From the NCBI RefSeq assembly GCF_910594005.1, contig NC_057825.1:53289037-53353036 (forward strand): a DNA stretch of 64,000 nucleotides, in the 5' to 3' direction. Source of the DNA: Cervus elaphus. Its lineage: Eukaryota; Chordata; Mammalia; Artiodactyla; Cervidae. A program made the translations under genes and the position numbers. How positions within the stretch are numbered: the stretch's first letter is position 1; each line of letters starts with the position of its first letter. Of the stretch, positions 1-11,150 are shown in pieces. The notes beneath the pieces were generated by a model. That model was not told where the DNA came from. It ran no database searches and saw only the letters and a list, made by a program, of their open reading frames with translations.

Positions 1-1243
1 ATCTTGAGAAAGAAGAATGGAACTGGAGGAATCAACCTGCCTGACTTCAAACTCTACTACAAAGCCACAGTCATCAAAACAGTATGGTACTGGCACAAAG
101 ACAGAAATATAGATCAAAGGAACAGAATAGAAAGCCCAGAGATAAATCCACAAACCTATGGACACCTTATCTTTGACAAAGGAGGCAAGGATATACAATG
201 GAAAAAAGACAACCTCTTTAACAAGTGGTGCTGGGAAAACTGGTCAACCACTTGTGAAAGAATGAAACTAGAACACTTTCTAACACCATACACAAAAATA
301 AACTCAAAATGGATTAAAGATCTAAATGTAAGACCAGAAACTATAAAACTCCTAGAGGAGAACATAGGCAAAACACTCTCCGACATAAATCACAGCAGGA
401 TCCTCTGTGACTCACCTCCCAGAATATTGGAAACAAAAGCAAAAATAAACAAATGGGACCTAATGAAACTTAAAACCTTTTGCACAACAAAGAAAACTAT
501 AAGTAAGGTGAAAAGACAGCCCTCAGATTGGGAGAAAATAATAGCAAACGAAGCAACAGACAAAGGATTAATCTCAAAAATATACAAGCAACTCCTGCAG
601 CTCAATTCCAGAAAAATAAATGACCCAATCAAAAAATGGGCCAAAGAACTAAACAGACATTTCTCCAAAGAAGACATACAGATGGCTAACAAACACATGA
701 AAAGATGATCAACATCACTCATTATCAGAGAAATGCAAATCAAAACCACAATGAGGTATCACTACATGCCAGTCAGGATGGCTGCTATCCAAAAGTCTCA
801 AGCAATAAATGCTGGAGAGGGTGTGGAGAAAAGGGAACCCTCTTACACTGTTGGTGGGAATGCAAACTAGTACAGCCACTATGGAAAACAGTGTGGAGAT
901 TTCTTAAAAAACTGGAAATAGAACTGCCATATGACCCAGCAATCCCACTTCTGGGCATACACACTGAGGAAACCAGATCTGAAAGAGACACGTGCACCTC
1001 AATGTTCTTTGCAGCACTGTTTATAATAGCCAGACATGGAAGCAACCTAGATGCCCATTAGCAGATGAATGGATAAGGAAGCTGTGGTACATATACACCA
1101 TGGAATATTACTCAGCCATTAAAAAGAATTCATTTGAATCAGTTCTAATGAGATGGATGAAACTGGAGCCCATTATACAGAGCGAAGTAAGCCAGAAAGA
1201 TAAAGACCATTACAGTATAATAACACATATATATGGAATTTAG
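1..1243 (+). pseudogene. L1 ORF2 C-terminal remnant
   Basis: This is the C-terminal part of the L1 endonuclease/reverse transcriptase polyprotein, downstream of the RT core. Frame 1 stays open to a TGA at 706-708 that appears to replace a Cys codon. The same frame resumes, then a one-base loss near 799 moves the reading into frame 3. The cysteine-rich stretch CWRGCGEKGTLLHCWWEC follows, typical of the L1 C-terminus. A second one-base loss near 1032 moves it to frame 2, where the familiar end WYIYTMEYYSAIKK and the closing HIYGI are read, stopping at 1241-1243. One nonsense change and two frameshifts leave it non-functional, but the family identity is secure. Confidence 0.92.
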
Positions 1244-1600
1244 AAAGATGGTAATGATAACCCTATATGCAAAACAGAAAAAGAGACACAGATGTACAGA
1301 ACAGACTTTTGGACTCTGTGGGAGAAGGCGAGGGTGGGATGTTTCGAGAGATCAACATTGAAACATGTATATTATATAGGGTGAAACAGATCACCAGCCC
1401 AGGTTGGATGCATGAGACAAGTGCTTGGGCCTGGTGCACTGGGAAAACCCAGAAGGATCAGGTAGAGAGGGAGGTGTGAGGGGGGATCGGGATGGGGAAT
1501 ACATGTAAATCCATGGCTGATTCATGTCAATGTATGACAAAAACCACTACAATATTGTAAAGTAATTAGCCTCCAACTAATAAAAATAAGTGAAAAAAAT
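1..1600 (+). mobile_element. L1 LINE, 3' end (L1_BT type), cut by window start
   Basis: The C-terminal part of L1 ORF2 runs into an L1 3' UTR and a short A-rich tail near 1580-1600. The 3' UTR has the usual ruminant L1 closing block, with the AATATTGTAAAGTAATTAGC motif at about 1551, which recurs in antisense at 54.2 kb and 60.6 kb. The 5' end lies outside the window, so full length and target-site duplication cannot be judged. Confidence 0.93.
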
Positions 1601-1654
1601 CATGATACAGGTTAGCATTAATGTTTTTAAATGATTTTAAAATAATGTAAAGTG

Positions 1655-4600
1655 TATAAGCAATGCCGTGTGGAGCCACCAAAGACGGAAGGGTTGTGGT
1701 GGAGAGATATGACAGAATGTGGCCCACTGGAGAAGGGAATGGCAGACCACTTCAGTATTCTTGCCTTGAGAACCCCATGAACAGTATGAAATGGCAAAAA
1801 TATAGGACACTGAAATATGAACTCCCAGGTCGGTAGGTGCCCAATATGCTACTGGAGATCAGTGGAGAAATAACTCCAGAAAGAATGAAGGGATGGAGCC
1901 AAAGAAAAAAACAACACCCCGTTGTGGATTGGACTGGTGATAGAAGCAAGGTTCGATGCTATAAAGAGCAATATTGCATAGGAACCTGGAATGTTAGGTC
2001 CATGAATCAAGGCAAATTGGAAGTGGTCAAGCAGGAAATGGCAAGAGTGAGTATCGACATTCTAGGAACCAGGAAACTAAGATGGACTGAAATGGGTGAG
2101 TTTAACTCAGATGACAATTATAACTACTACTGTGGCCAGGAATCCCTTAGAAGAAATGGAGTAGCCATTTCTTCTAAGTCAACATAGAGTCTGAACCAGA
2201 GTCAACAATTACAGTCAGCAAGAGTCTGAAATGCAGTCCTTGAATGCAATCTCAAAAACGACAGAGTAATCACTGTTCATTTCCAAAGCAAACCATTCAA
2301 TATTATGGTAATCCAAATCTATGCCCCGACCAATAATGCTGAAGAAGCTGAAGTTGACTGGTTTTGTAAGACTGACAAGAACTTCTAATACTAACATCCA
2401 AAAAAGATGTCCTTTTTATTATAGGGGACTGGAATGCAAAAGTAGGAAGTCAAGAAACAACCAGAGTAACAGGCAAATTTGACCTTGGAGTACAGAATGA
2501 AGCAGGGCAAAAGCTAATAGAGTTCTGCCAAGAGAACTCACTGGTCATATCAAACACTCTCTTCCAACAACAGAAGAGAAGACTCTACACATGGAGATCA
2601 CCAAATGGTCAACACCAAAATCAGATCAATTCGACTTTGCAGCCAAAAATGGAGAATATCTATACAGTCAGCAAAAACAAGACCAGGAGTTGACTGTGGC
2701 TCAGATTATGAATTCCTTATAGCCAAATTCAGACTTAAATGGAAGAAAGTGAGGAAAACCACTAGAACATTCAGATATGATCTAAATCAAATCCCTTATG
2801 ACTATACAGTAGGAGTGAGAAATAGATTTAAGGAACTAGACCTGATAGACAGAGTGCCTGATGAACTATGGACAGAGGTTCAAGACATTGTACAGGAGAC
2901 AGGAATCAAGATCATCCCCAAGAAAAAGAAATGACAAAAAGAAAAATGAATGTCTGAGGAGGCCTTACAAATAGCTAAGAAAAGAAGAGACATGAACAGC
3001 AAGGGAGAAAGGGAAAGATATGCCCATTTGAATGCAGAGTTCCAAAGAATAGCTAGGAGAGATAAGAAAGCCTTCCTCAGTGATCAATGCAAAGAAATAG
3101 AAAAAAAGAATAAAATGGGAAAGACTAGAGATCTCTTCAAGATAATTAGAGATATCAAGGAAATATTTCATGCAAAAATGGGCTCAATAAAGGACAGAAA
3201 TGGTATGGAAATAACAGAAGCAGAAGATATTAAGAAGAGGTGGCAAAAATACACAGAAGAACTGCACAAAAAAGATCTTCACGACACAGATAATCACAAT
3301 GGGGTGATCACTCACACTCAACTAGAGCCAGGCAACCTGGAATGTGAAGTCAAGTGGGCCTTAGGAAGCATCACTGCAAAAAAAGCTAGCAGGGGTGATG
3401 GGATTCCAGTTGAGCTATTTCAAATCCTAAAAGATGATGCTGTGAAAGTGCTGCACTCAATATGTCAGCAAATTTGAAAACTCAGAGGTGGCCATAGGAC
3501 TGGAAAAGTTCAGTTTTCATACCAATCCCAAAGAAAGGCAATGCCAAAGAATGCTCAAACTATCACACAATTCCACTCATCTCACATGCTAGTAAAGTAA
3601 TGCTCAAAATTTTCCAAGCCAGGCTTTAGCAATATGTAAACAGTGAACTTCCAGATGTTCAGGCTGGTTTTAGAAAAGACAGAAGAACCAAAGGTCGAGT
3701 TGCCAACATACTCTTGATCATCGAAAAAGCAAGAGAGTTCCAGAAAAACATCTATTTCTGCTTTATTGACTATGCCAAAGCCTTTGACTGTGTGAATCAC
3801 AATAAACTGTGGAAAATTCTGAAAGAGATGGGAATGGCAGACCACCTGACCTGCCTCTTGAGAAACCTGTATGCATGTCAGGAAGCAACAGTTAGAACTG
3901 GACCTGGAGCAACAGACTAGTTCCAAATAGGAAAAGGAGTACGTCAAGGCTATATATTGTCACCCTGCTTACCTAACTTATATGCAGAGTGCATCAAGAG
4001 AAATGCTGGGCTGGAGGAAGCACAATCTGGAATCAAGATTTCAGGGAGAAATATCAATAACCTCAGATATGCAGATGACACCACCCTTATGGCAGAAAGT
4101 GAAGAAGAACTAAAGAGCCTTTTGAGGAAAGTGAAAGGGGAGAGTGAAAAAGATGGCTTAAAGCATCCGGTCCCATCACTTCACGGCAAATAGTTGGGGA
4201 AACAATGGAAAAAGTGGCTGACTTTATCTTTGGGGGCTCCAAATTCACTGCAGTTGGTGATTGCAGCCATGAAATTAAAAGATGCTTACTCCTTGGAAGT
4301 AAAGTTATGACCAACCTAGACAGCATATTAAAAAGCAGAAACATTACTTTGTTAACAAAGTTCTGTCTAGCCAAGGCTATGGTTTTTCCAGTGGTCATGT
4401 ATAGATGTGAGAGTTGGACTATAAAGAAGGCTGAGCACTGAAGAACTGATGCTTTTGAACTGTGGTGTTGGAGAACACTCTTGAGAGTCCCTTGGACTGC
4501 AAGGAGATCCAACCAGTCCATCCTAAAGGAGATCAGTCCTGGGTGTTCATTGGCGGGACTGATGTTGAAGCTGAAACTCCAATATTTGTGGAACTTGATG

Positions 4601-4822
4601 TGAAGAGCTGACTCATTTTAAAAGACCCTGATGCTGGGAAAAATTGAGTGCAGGAGGAGAAGGGGACCTCATAGGTTGAGATGGTTGGATGGCATCCCCA
4701 ACTCGGTGGACATGGGTTTGGGTGATGGGTCCAGGAGTTGGTGATGGACAAGGAGGCTTGGCATGCTGCGATTCATGGGGTCACAAAGAGTTGGACATGA
4801 CTGAGCAACTGAACTGAACTGA
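1655..4822 (+). mobile_element. BovB LINE (RTE clade), near full length
   Basis: A ~3.2-kb copy runs from the BovB 5' region (starting at AAGCAATGCCGTGTGG) to the characteristic GACTGAGCAACTGAACTGAA tail. The nested copy at 33.6-34.2 kb keeps about 200 bp of 5' sequence that this copy lacks, so it is slightly 5'-truncated. It sits about 55 bp after the L1 above. I could not find a convincing target-site duplication. A small foreign insertion (~45 bp) disrupts it near 2170-2225. Confidence 0.93.
1837..4600 (+). pseudogene. BovB APE endonuclease / reverse transcriptase ORF, decayed
   Basis: In sense order I read the APE-type endonuclease N-terminal block (GTWNVRSMNQGKL near 1980-2020), the GDWNAKVGSQ block near 2430-2455, and the terminal SDH block at 2701-2709. 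There the expected His codon is TAT (Tyr), so a catalytic residue is lost. A linker follows (2950-3270). RT motif A is FIDYAKAFDCV at 3762-3794, motif B is GVRQGYILSPC near 3937-3970, and the catalytic YADD is at 4068-4079. The C-terminal block CESWTIKKAEH ends in a stop at 4439-4441, followed by the WCWR..LRVPWTARRSNQS block. Other breaks include Trp-to-stop at 3475-3477 and 3918-3920 and several frameshifts. It cannot encode a working enzyme. Confidence 0.9.
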
Positions 4823-4902
4823 TACTTTCTAGTCATAAATGCCAGTAAAGACACCTCTTTTATTATACCTGTTTCTTCATTTTTTAATAACATTAGAAGC
4901 AT

Positions 4903-5108
4903 AAATCAAATAACTTATTCTATATTTAATATCTGGATCTTCTACTATTCTAGTCATTATCAGAGAGTAGAAACCTAGCAGGTGTCTGTGTTATTGAACT
5001 TTGCATTCAAAGCACTGCTCCTGATGCATAGTTACTCCTCGGTAAATATCTTCTGAATGTGTGAATTCATGCTTAAGTTAAATTTTTCTGAATAAAAATT
5101 AGAAAATC
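4903..5108 (+). repeat. Direct repeat, left copy (flanks L1)
   Basis: This ~206-bp block matches 6971-7166 in the same orientation at roughly 70-75% identity by eye, with the best block starting at TTCTATATTTAAT. It ends about 18 bp before the 5' edge of the L1 at 5126. The 3' half resembles the tail of an old L2/MIR-like element (AATAAATATCTGCTGAA in the partner), but the upstream 60 bp is also shared. Confidence 0.75.
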
Positions 5109-5166
5109 TATAAGAGCCTCATTAAAAACTGAAAAATAGATTTATCATGTGACCCAGCAATCCCAT

Positions 5167-6386
5167 TCATAGGCATCAGTTCAGTTCAGATAGGTCACTC
5201 AGTCGTGTTTGACTCTTTGCAACCCCATGGACTGCAGTACGCCAGGACTCCCTGTCCATCACCAACACCTGATGTTTACTCAAACTCATGACCATTGAGT
5301 CAGCGATGCCAGCTGATCATCTTATCCTCTGTCATCCCCTTCTCCTCCTGCCTTCAAGCTTTCCCAGTGTCAGGGTCTTTTCAAATGAGTCAGTTCTTTG
5401 CATCAGGTGGCCAAATTTTGGAGTTTCAGCTTCAGCATCAGTTCTTCCAATGAATATTCAGGACTAATTTCCTTTAAGATGGACTGGTTAAATCTCCTGG
5501 TTTTCCAAGGGACTCTCAAGAGTTTTTTGGTGCCCAGCTTTCTTTAGAGTCCAACTCTTACATCCATACATGATTACTGGAAAAACCATAGCTTTGACTA
5601 GATGGACCTTGGTTGGCAAAGTTATGTCTCTGCTTTTTTATATGCTATCTAGGTTGGTCATAACTTTTCTTCCAATAACAAGTGTCTTTTAATTTCATGG
5701 CTGCAGTCACCATCTGCAGTGATGTTGGAGCCCAAAAGAATAAAGTTGTCACTGTTCCCATTGTTTCCCCATCTATTTGTCATGAAGTGATGGGACTGGA
5801 TGCCATGATCTTAGTTTTCTGAATGTTGAGCTTTAAGTCAACATTTTCACTCTCCTCTTTCACTTTCAACAATAGGCTCTTTAATTCTTCTTCACTTTCA
5901 TCACTTCTTCTTCTTCACTTCTTCACCACCATAAGGGTGGTGTCATCTGCATATCTGAGGTTATTGATATTTCTCCCTGAAATCTTGATTCCAGGTTGTG
6001 CTTCATCCAGTCCAGCATTTCTCATGATGTACTCTGCATATATGTTAAATACATAGGGTGACAATATACAGCCTTGAAGTACTTGTTTCCTGATTTGGAA
6101 CCAAATGAGTCTGTCCTTCCATGTCCATTTCTAACTGCTGTTTCTTGACCTGCATACAATATTTCAGGAGGCAGGTCAGGTGGTCTTGGATATCCATCTC
6201 TTTAAGAATTTTCCACAGTTTGTTTTGATCCACACATTCAAAGACTTTGGCATAGTCAATAAGGCAGAAGTAGGTGTTTTTCTGGAACTCTCTTGCTTTC
6301 TCGATGATCCAACGGATGTTGGCAATTTGATATCTGGTTCCTCTGCCTTTTCTAAATCCAGCTTGAACATCTGAACTCATAGGCAT
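5167..6386. repeat. 10-bp target-site duplication of the inserted BovB
   Basis: TCATAGGCAT at 5167-5176 is repeated exactly at 6377-6386, on either side of the BovB. The sequence is part of the host L1, so this fixes the insertion order: L1 first, BovB later. Confidence 0.9.
5177..6376 (-). mobile_element. BovB LINE, 5'-truncated, inserted in L1
   Basis: A 1.2-kb minus-strand copy has its 3' tail at 5177 (CAGTTCAGTTCAG) and its 5' truncation at 6376, in the DVQAGFRKG region just before RT motif A. Antisense reading gives motif A with changes (LIDYAKVFECV), the RT C-terminal half and the 3' end. Stops and indels are present, for example the duplicated CTTCTTCACTT around 5886-5922. It is bounded by a perfect 10-bp target-site duplication. 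Confidence 0.93.
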
Positions 6387-6900
6387 AAACACAGAGAAAA
6401 CCATAATTCCAAAAGATACATCACCCCAGTGTTCATTGCAGCACTATTTATGGTAGCCAGGAAATGGAAGCAAAGCAAATGTCCAACAAAGAAATGGATA
6501 AAGAAGATGTGGTAAATATATATAATGGAATATTCCTCAACGGTAAAAAGAGTGATATTGTGTCTTTTGTAGAGATGTGGATGGACCTAGAGGCTGTCAT
6601 ACAGACTGAAATAAGTCAGAAGGAACAACAACAACAAAAATATCATGTATCAATGCATATGTATGGAATCTAGAAAACTGGTACAGATGAATCTATTTGC
6701 AAAGCGGAGATGGAGACACAGACATAGAGAACAAATGTATGGACACCAAGTGGGGTGGGGGTGATACAAACTTGGAGATTGGGATTGACATATATACACT
6801 TCTATTTGTAAGATAAATAACTAATAATAACCTATTGTATAACACAGGGTAAAAAAAAAAGATACAATCTGTTTGTAGGTCATGTATTAAGTTAACCTTA

Positions 6901-6936
6901 AAAATACATTCCAAAAAAAAAAAAAAAATACATTCC
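6901..6936. repeat. A16 run between two copies of a 12-bp word
   Basis: AAAATACATTCC occurs at 6901-6912 and 6925-6936, separated by a 16-base adenine run (6913-6928) that overlaps the second copy. Confidence 0.8.
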
Positions 6937-6970
6937 AATATACATTAGGTGCAGGCGATAAAAATAAATA

Positions 6971-7166
6971 AAATGTAAATAAGTTGTTCTATATTTAATG
7001 TTTGGATCTTCTACTATACTAACCATCATCAGAGAATAGGAATCTACTAGGCCCCTCTGTATCGTATAGTGCTGCATCCAAATACTATTCCTGAAACTTA
7101 GTAAGTCCTCAATAAATATCTGCTGAAGATGCTTGGATCAAGCTTTTCTGATTGAAAACTAGAAAT
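6971..7166 (+). repeat. Direct repeat, right copy (flanks L1)
   Basis: This is the partner of 4903-5108, beginning about 25 bp after the A-rich end of the L1. Both copies share the order TTCTATATTTAAT, TGGATCTTCTACTAT, ATCAGAGA, an L2/MIR-like tail and a final TTTTCTGA..GAAA block. Confidence 0.75.
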
Positions 7167-8170
7167 ATTTTTTCATGTGAATAAAAATACACAGGCATCT
7201 GAAATTATCTCTGAAATACATTCTTAAGTACATATTGGTGGGAAAAGAGAAAGAATCAACAATCTACTATTATATCTTTTTAACTTATTTCCTCAGTCAC
7301 TGACATTTTGGATTTTGAAAGAAACTGCATACAAACCAATTCACAAATATTCAAAATACTTTGACTTTTATTAAAGTTGACCTTACAGTACCTGCAACTT
7401 ATAAAACTGTGAACATGAGTATTATTGAAATGCACTAGGAGGGGAAGGTATGAAAACATCAAAGCAATGAGCTAATTTGATAATTATCCTGGAGATTGTT
7501 CAGGTATATGATGATCCTAGCCATTATCCAAAATAGCTTAATATGTTTCTAAGTTCCTCTTCCTCCTACAATGACACACTTAATTTTATGGAAAATTTCA
7601 ATATTCAATGATCAAACTTTTTTTCCCAACCACTTATCAAACATTTATCTAGAATATTTTATAAACTTGGCCATTATGAGACTTGCACTAACAGGATGAA
7701 ATAATAGCCTGTGTCACATGAGCTCCTGAAATAGTCAAGTGAAACAAAATCAATAAATAAAGATTTTTAAGAGCCACTTTGTCTAGTCTTTTCTCTTTAA
7801 CAACAGCATAAACCATTATAATTCAATTTACCTTAATTATCCTTGACCTTGATTTTCTCTTCTGTTTAATAAATATTCAGCTGAATCATCACTGTGGCCA
7901 CAAATTTAACTTTTGGATCAGTTTTTCAATACAAGTTTTAATGAAGGTTAAAAATGTAGGAATGCCTTCTTCTTTAGAGATTTTGTTTTGTTCAGAGTTA
8001 TTACTGTATTTTAATTGCAGGCTATTTTAAATAGTAGACTTTTATAAGTTCACTAGTGATTAGTCAAGTGGAATTTTTTTCTTAACCGATCCAGCTGAAA
8101 ATAGTATTATGAGGCTTAAAAAATAATCTCTGTCCCAAAGTGAATTTAGACTTCCCATTCCTATTAATTT
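7167..8170. other. No recognisable feature, 1.0 kb
   Basis: AT-rich sequence with short chance open frames only. I see no repeat family, RNA gene or coding signal. Confidence 0.6.
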
Positions 8171-8552
8171 CTTTTGAACTGTGGTGTTGGAGAAGACTCT
8201 TGAGAGTCCCTTGGACTGCAAGGAGATCCAACCAGTCCATCTTAAAAGAGATCAGTCCTGGGTGTTCATTGGAAGGACTGATGTTGAAGCCAAAACTTCA
8301 ATACTTTGGCCACCTGATGCGAAGAGTTGACTCATTTGAAAAGACCCTGATGCTGGGAGGGATTGGGGGCAGGAGGAGAAGGGGACAACAGAGGATGAGA
8401 TGGCTGGATGGCATCACCAACTCAATGGACATGGGTTTGGGTGGACTCCAAGAGTTTGTGATGGACAGGGAGGCCTGGCATGCTGCGGTTCATGGGGTCA
8501 CAAAGAATCGGACACCACTGAGCAACTGAACTGAACTGAGCTGAGCTGAGCT
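8171..8552 (+). mobile_element. BovB 3' end, ~380 bp
   Basis: It starts at the ELWCWRR..LRVPWTARRSNQS block and ends in the ACTGA-rich tail (CTGAACTGAGCTGAGCTGAG). The BovB ORF C-terminus is still open across it, ending about 20 bp before the tail. Low divergence suggests a relatively young insertion. No clear target-site duplication was found. Confidence 0.92.
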
Positions 8553-9507
8553 AGCTAATAAAATATGTTTTCCCTGGCCCCTCATATCCTCTGGCTGGTG
8601 TTCATCATTTGTGTTCCAGGATCACTTCAAAGTTTTCATCATATCTCTTTCTACAGGAAAACATCATCACAGTACAATTATTTGGTAACAAACAAACAGA
8701 TTAACAGACAAGTCCAACCACTAGAGATATACATGTGAATACACCATTTAAACAACCATGTTGCTTCTGTCAAGGAAATATTCTCAGATTTGTTTTGTTT
8801 GCACCCAATGAGAATACATGTTATTGTTCTGCCGGCTGCTCATCATCCTTGGGAATAAAATACCCCCAGAAATGGACTTTTGAATCAAAAAATCCAAGTT
8901 TCAAATCCTTTTACTACAGTATAAAACTCATATCTGTTTAAAAAAGATGATTTTCTGACAAAATAAAATTGAAACCACCATGCAGATATAAAAATAAGCA
9001 CATTCTAAAGATCTTATTTTTCTCATTAATGAGGAAACTAGATGGTGCTATATACATGCTGGTATGTTATATTGAAGTGATTATGTAATTTTAGAAGCAA
9101 GATTGGTTTCTCCACGTGGAAGAAAGTAAGGAAAATGCTATTCTATAGGAGGTTTTGTACATCTACCAGTTAACTGCAGCTTACAAAATATTGTACATTA
9201 GCTTAAAGGTAATGAAAGGTTAACATCAGATAACCTGTGAAGATGTCCTCTAGACAGTGCATACCCTTCCACTCAGTTCAGTTTCTCCTAGAGGTGGCTG
9301 AAAATAAGTTACTTTACCTAATTGTACCTCAACTTCCTCATCTGCAAATTGTGGATTTCTTCTGAGAACTACATATGAGGTCATGGTCATGGAGTGTCCA
9401 TTACATATTAAAAGCTCACTAAAAGCAATTTCTTCTTTCCTAATATATATATATTATATAACTTAAATTGCATGTTATTACTCCAATCAAATATTTTATT
9501 ATCAATT
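8553..9507. other. No recognisable feature, 0.95 kb
   Basis: AT-rich sequence with a short AT dinucleotide run near 9440-9462. No coding signal or repeat family recognised. Confidence 0.6.
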
Positions 9508-10014
9508 AACAGCATACTAAAAAGTAAAGACATTACTTTGACAACAGAGGTCCTTCTAGTCAAAGGTATAGTCTTTCCAGTAATCACTTATGGATGTGAG
9601 AGTTGGACTATAAAGAAAGCTGAGCACCAAAGAACTGAAGCTTTGAACTGTGGTATTGAAGAAGACTCTTGAGAGGCCCTTGGATAGCAAGGATATCCAA
9701 CCAGTCCATCCTAAAGGAAACCAGTCCTGAATATTCATTGGAAGGACTGATGTTGAAGCTGAAACTCTAATACTTTGGCCACCTGATGCATAAAACTGAC
9801 TCATTGGAAAAGACCCTGATAATGGGAAAGATTGAAGGCAGGAGGAGAAGGGGATGACAGAGTATGAGATGGTTGGATGGCATCACCAAATCTATGGACA
9901 TGAGTTTGAACAAACTTTGGGAGCTGCTGATGGACAGGGAGGCCTGGCATGCTGCAGTCCATGGGGTTGTCAAGAGTTGGACACGACTGAATGACTGAAC
10001 TGAATTGAACTGAA
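9508..10014 (+). mobile_element. BovB 3' end, ~505 bp
   Basis: It begins in the BovB block ACAGCATACTAAAAAG and includes the CESWTIKKAEH coding block. It ends at GACTGAACTGAATTGAACTG. The frame is broken after TEALNCGIEEDS by loss of a base near 9645. It is more diverged than the copy at 8.2 kb. Confidence 0.9.
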
Positions 10015-10864
10015 GCTTTTCCCAAGAAAAAATACTGCACAATTATTGTGTGGAGTCTAAAGTTAAACTTTCCCCTCTCACTTTTAGAAGACAATTTGAG
10101 ACTGGTGAGATGTGATATGACAATATTTTTTGACTATCTCATAGTTAAACTACATGTTGTGGCCCATGTAGCTGATATGCATTGTATTGAGCATGATAAG
10201 GCCCTAGTCATTATTTATATCCAGGTACAACTTGTATTGTTGATTGCTTTTTATGATTTATTTTGTACTTTCAATTTTTGGCAATTATTAAAGGATTAAT
10301 TTTCTTAATGACATAGGTGATGCTAGTAGGTGTGTTTCTGCAAGTCCGATTGTGGTCTGCTGTTGCTGAAATTAATTTTGCTATTTTTGAGAATATATTT
10401 GGACACATGTAAATGAATTTCATTCTTAATAACTGAATTTAAATATGGGAAGTAAACTTTGAACTAAAATCTTACAATATCTATTTTCACTTGCCCTATA
10501 AGGGTTTAATAAATTTGTAATGTTGTTTTTGCTGCTCTTACATCAATTTACCATTTTTTTTGTATTATGTTCTCAGAAGATGTTTTGAAAATTCCCAATA
10601 CCATCTACCTACATCTGTCCTTTTAAATAATGTGACTAGTTGCATATTTTAGCATATACTTTAGAATCTATGAAATCACCAAGATGATATTTAGTAGGAA
10701 AATTCTTGCACAAATTTAGACAGTAGATATTGGCTTTATTATACCAAGTTGACACTATTCTCCTGAAGGCTACCTTTACTTTTTCAAAGATAAAATTATC
10801 TGATATGTAGATGAAAAAATGGATGAATAGAATATAAAAAATGCAGCAAACTAGTAAAGTTAAC
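10015..10864. other. No recognisable feature, 0.85 kb
   Basis: AT-rich, with short chance open frames. Nothing recognised. Confidence 0.55.
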
Positions 10865-11150
10865 AAAAAAAGCAAGCTCACAGATATAGGGAACAAACTA
10901 GTGTTTACCAGTGGGGAGAGGAAAGTAAGGAGTGGCAATATAGAGATGGATGATTAAGAGGTACCAACTCTTACCTATAAAATAAGCTATAAGCATACAT
11001 TGTACAACACAGAGAATATAGAGAATATTTTATAATTACTATAAATGGACTATAACCATTAAAATTATGAATCACTATATTGTATACATGTAACATATAA
11101 TATTATATATGAACTATACTGCAATTAAAATTTTTAAATAAAATAAAATG
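10865..11150 (+). mobile_element. L1 3' UTR fragment, old
   Basis: The block ACAGATATAGGGAACAAAC, then GGGGAGAGGAAAGTAAGGAG and the ending ATACTGCAATTAAAATTT follow the order of an old mammalian L1 3' UTR. It ends in an A/T-rich tail near 11150. Confidence 0.7.

Larger units (their letters stand above)
5126..6945 (+). mobile_element. L1 LINE 3' end, split by a BovB
   Basis: L1 ORF2 C-terminal sequence (CATGTGACCCAGCAATCCC at 5148) stops at 5176 and resumes at 6387 with the expected continuation (GAGAAAACCATAATT). It runs through the L1 3' region to an A-rich end at about 6850-6945. The interruption is exactly the minus-strand BovB at 5177-6376 plus a target-site duplication. It is older and more diverged than the L1 at the window start. 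Confidence 0.85.

Noticed and set aside
3582..3947. Long open frames antisense to BovB (for example 121 codons at 3582-3947 and 33244-32879)
   Set aside because: They recur opposite the RT coding strand in several BovB copies because of BovB codon composition. They are shadows, not genes.
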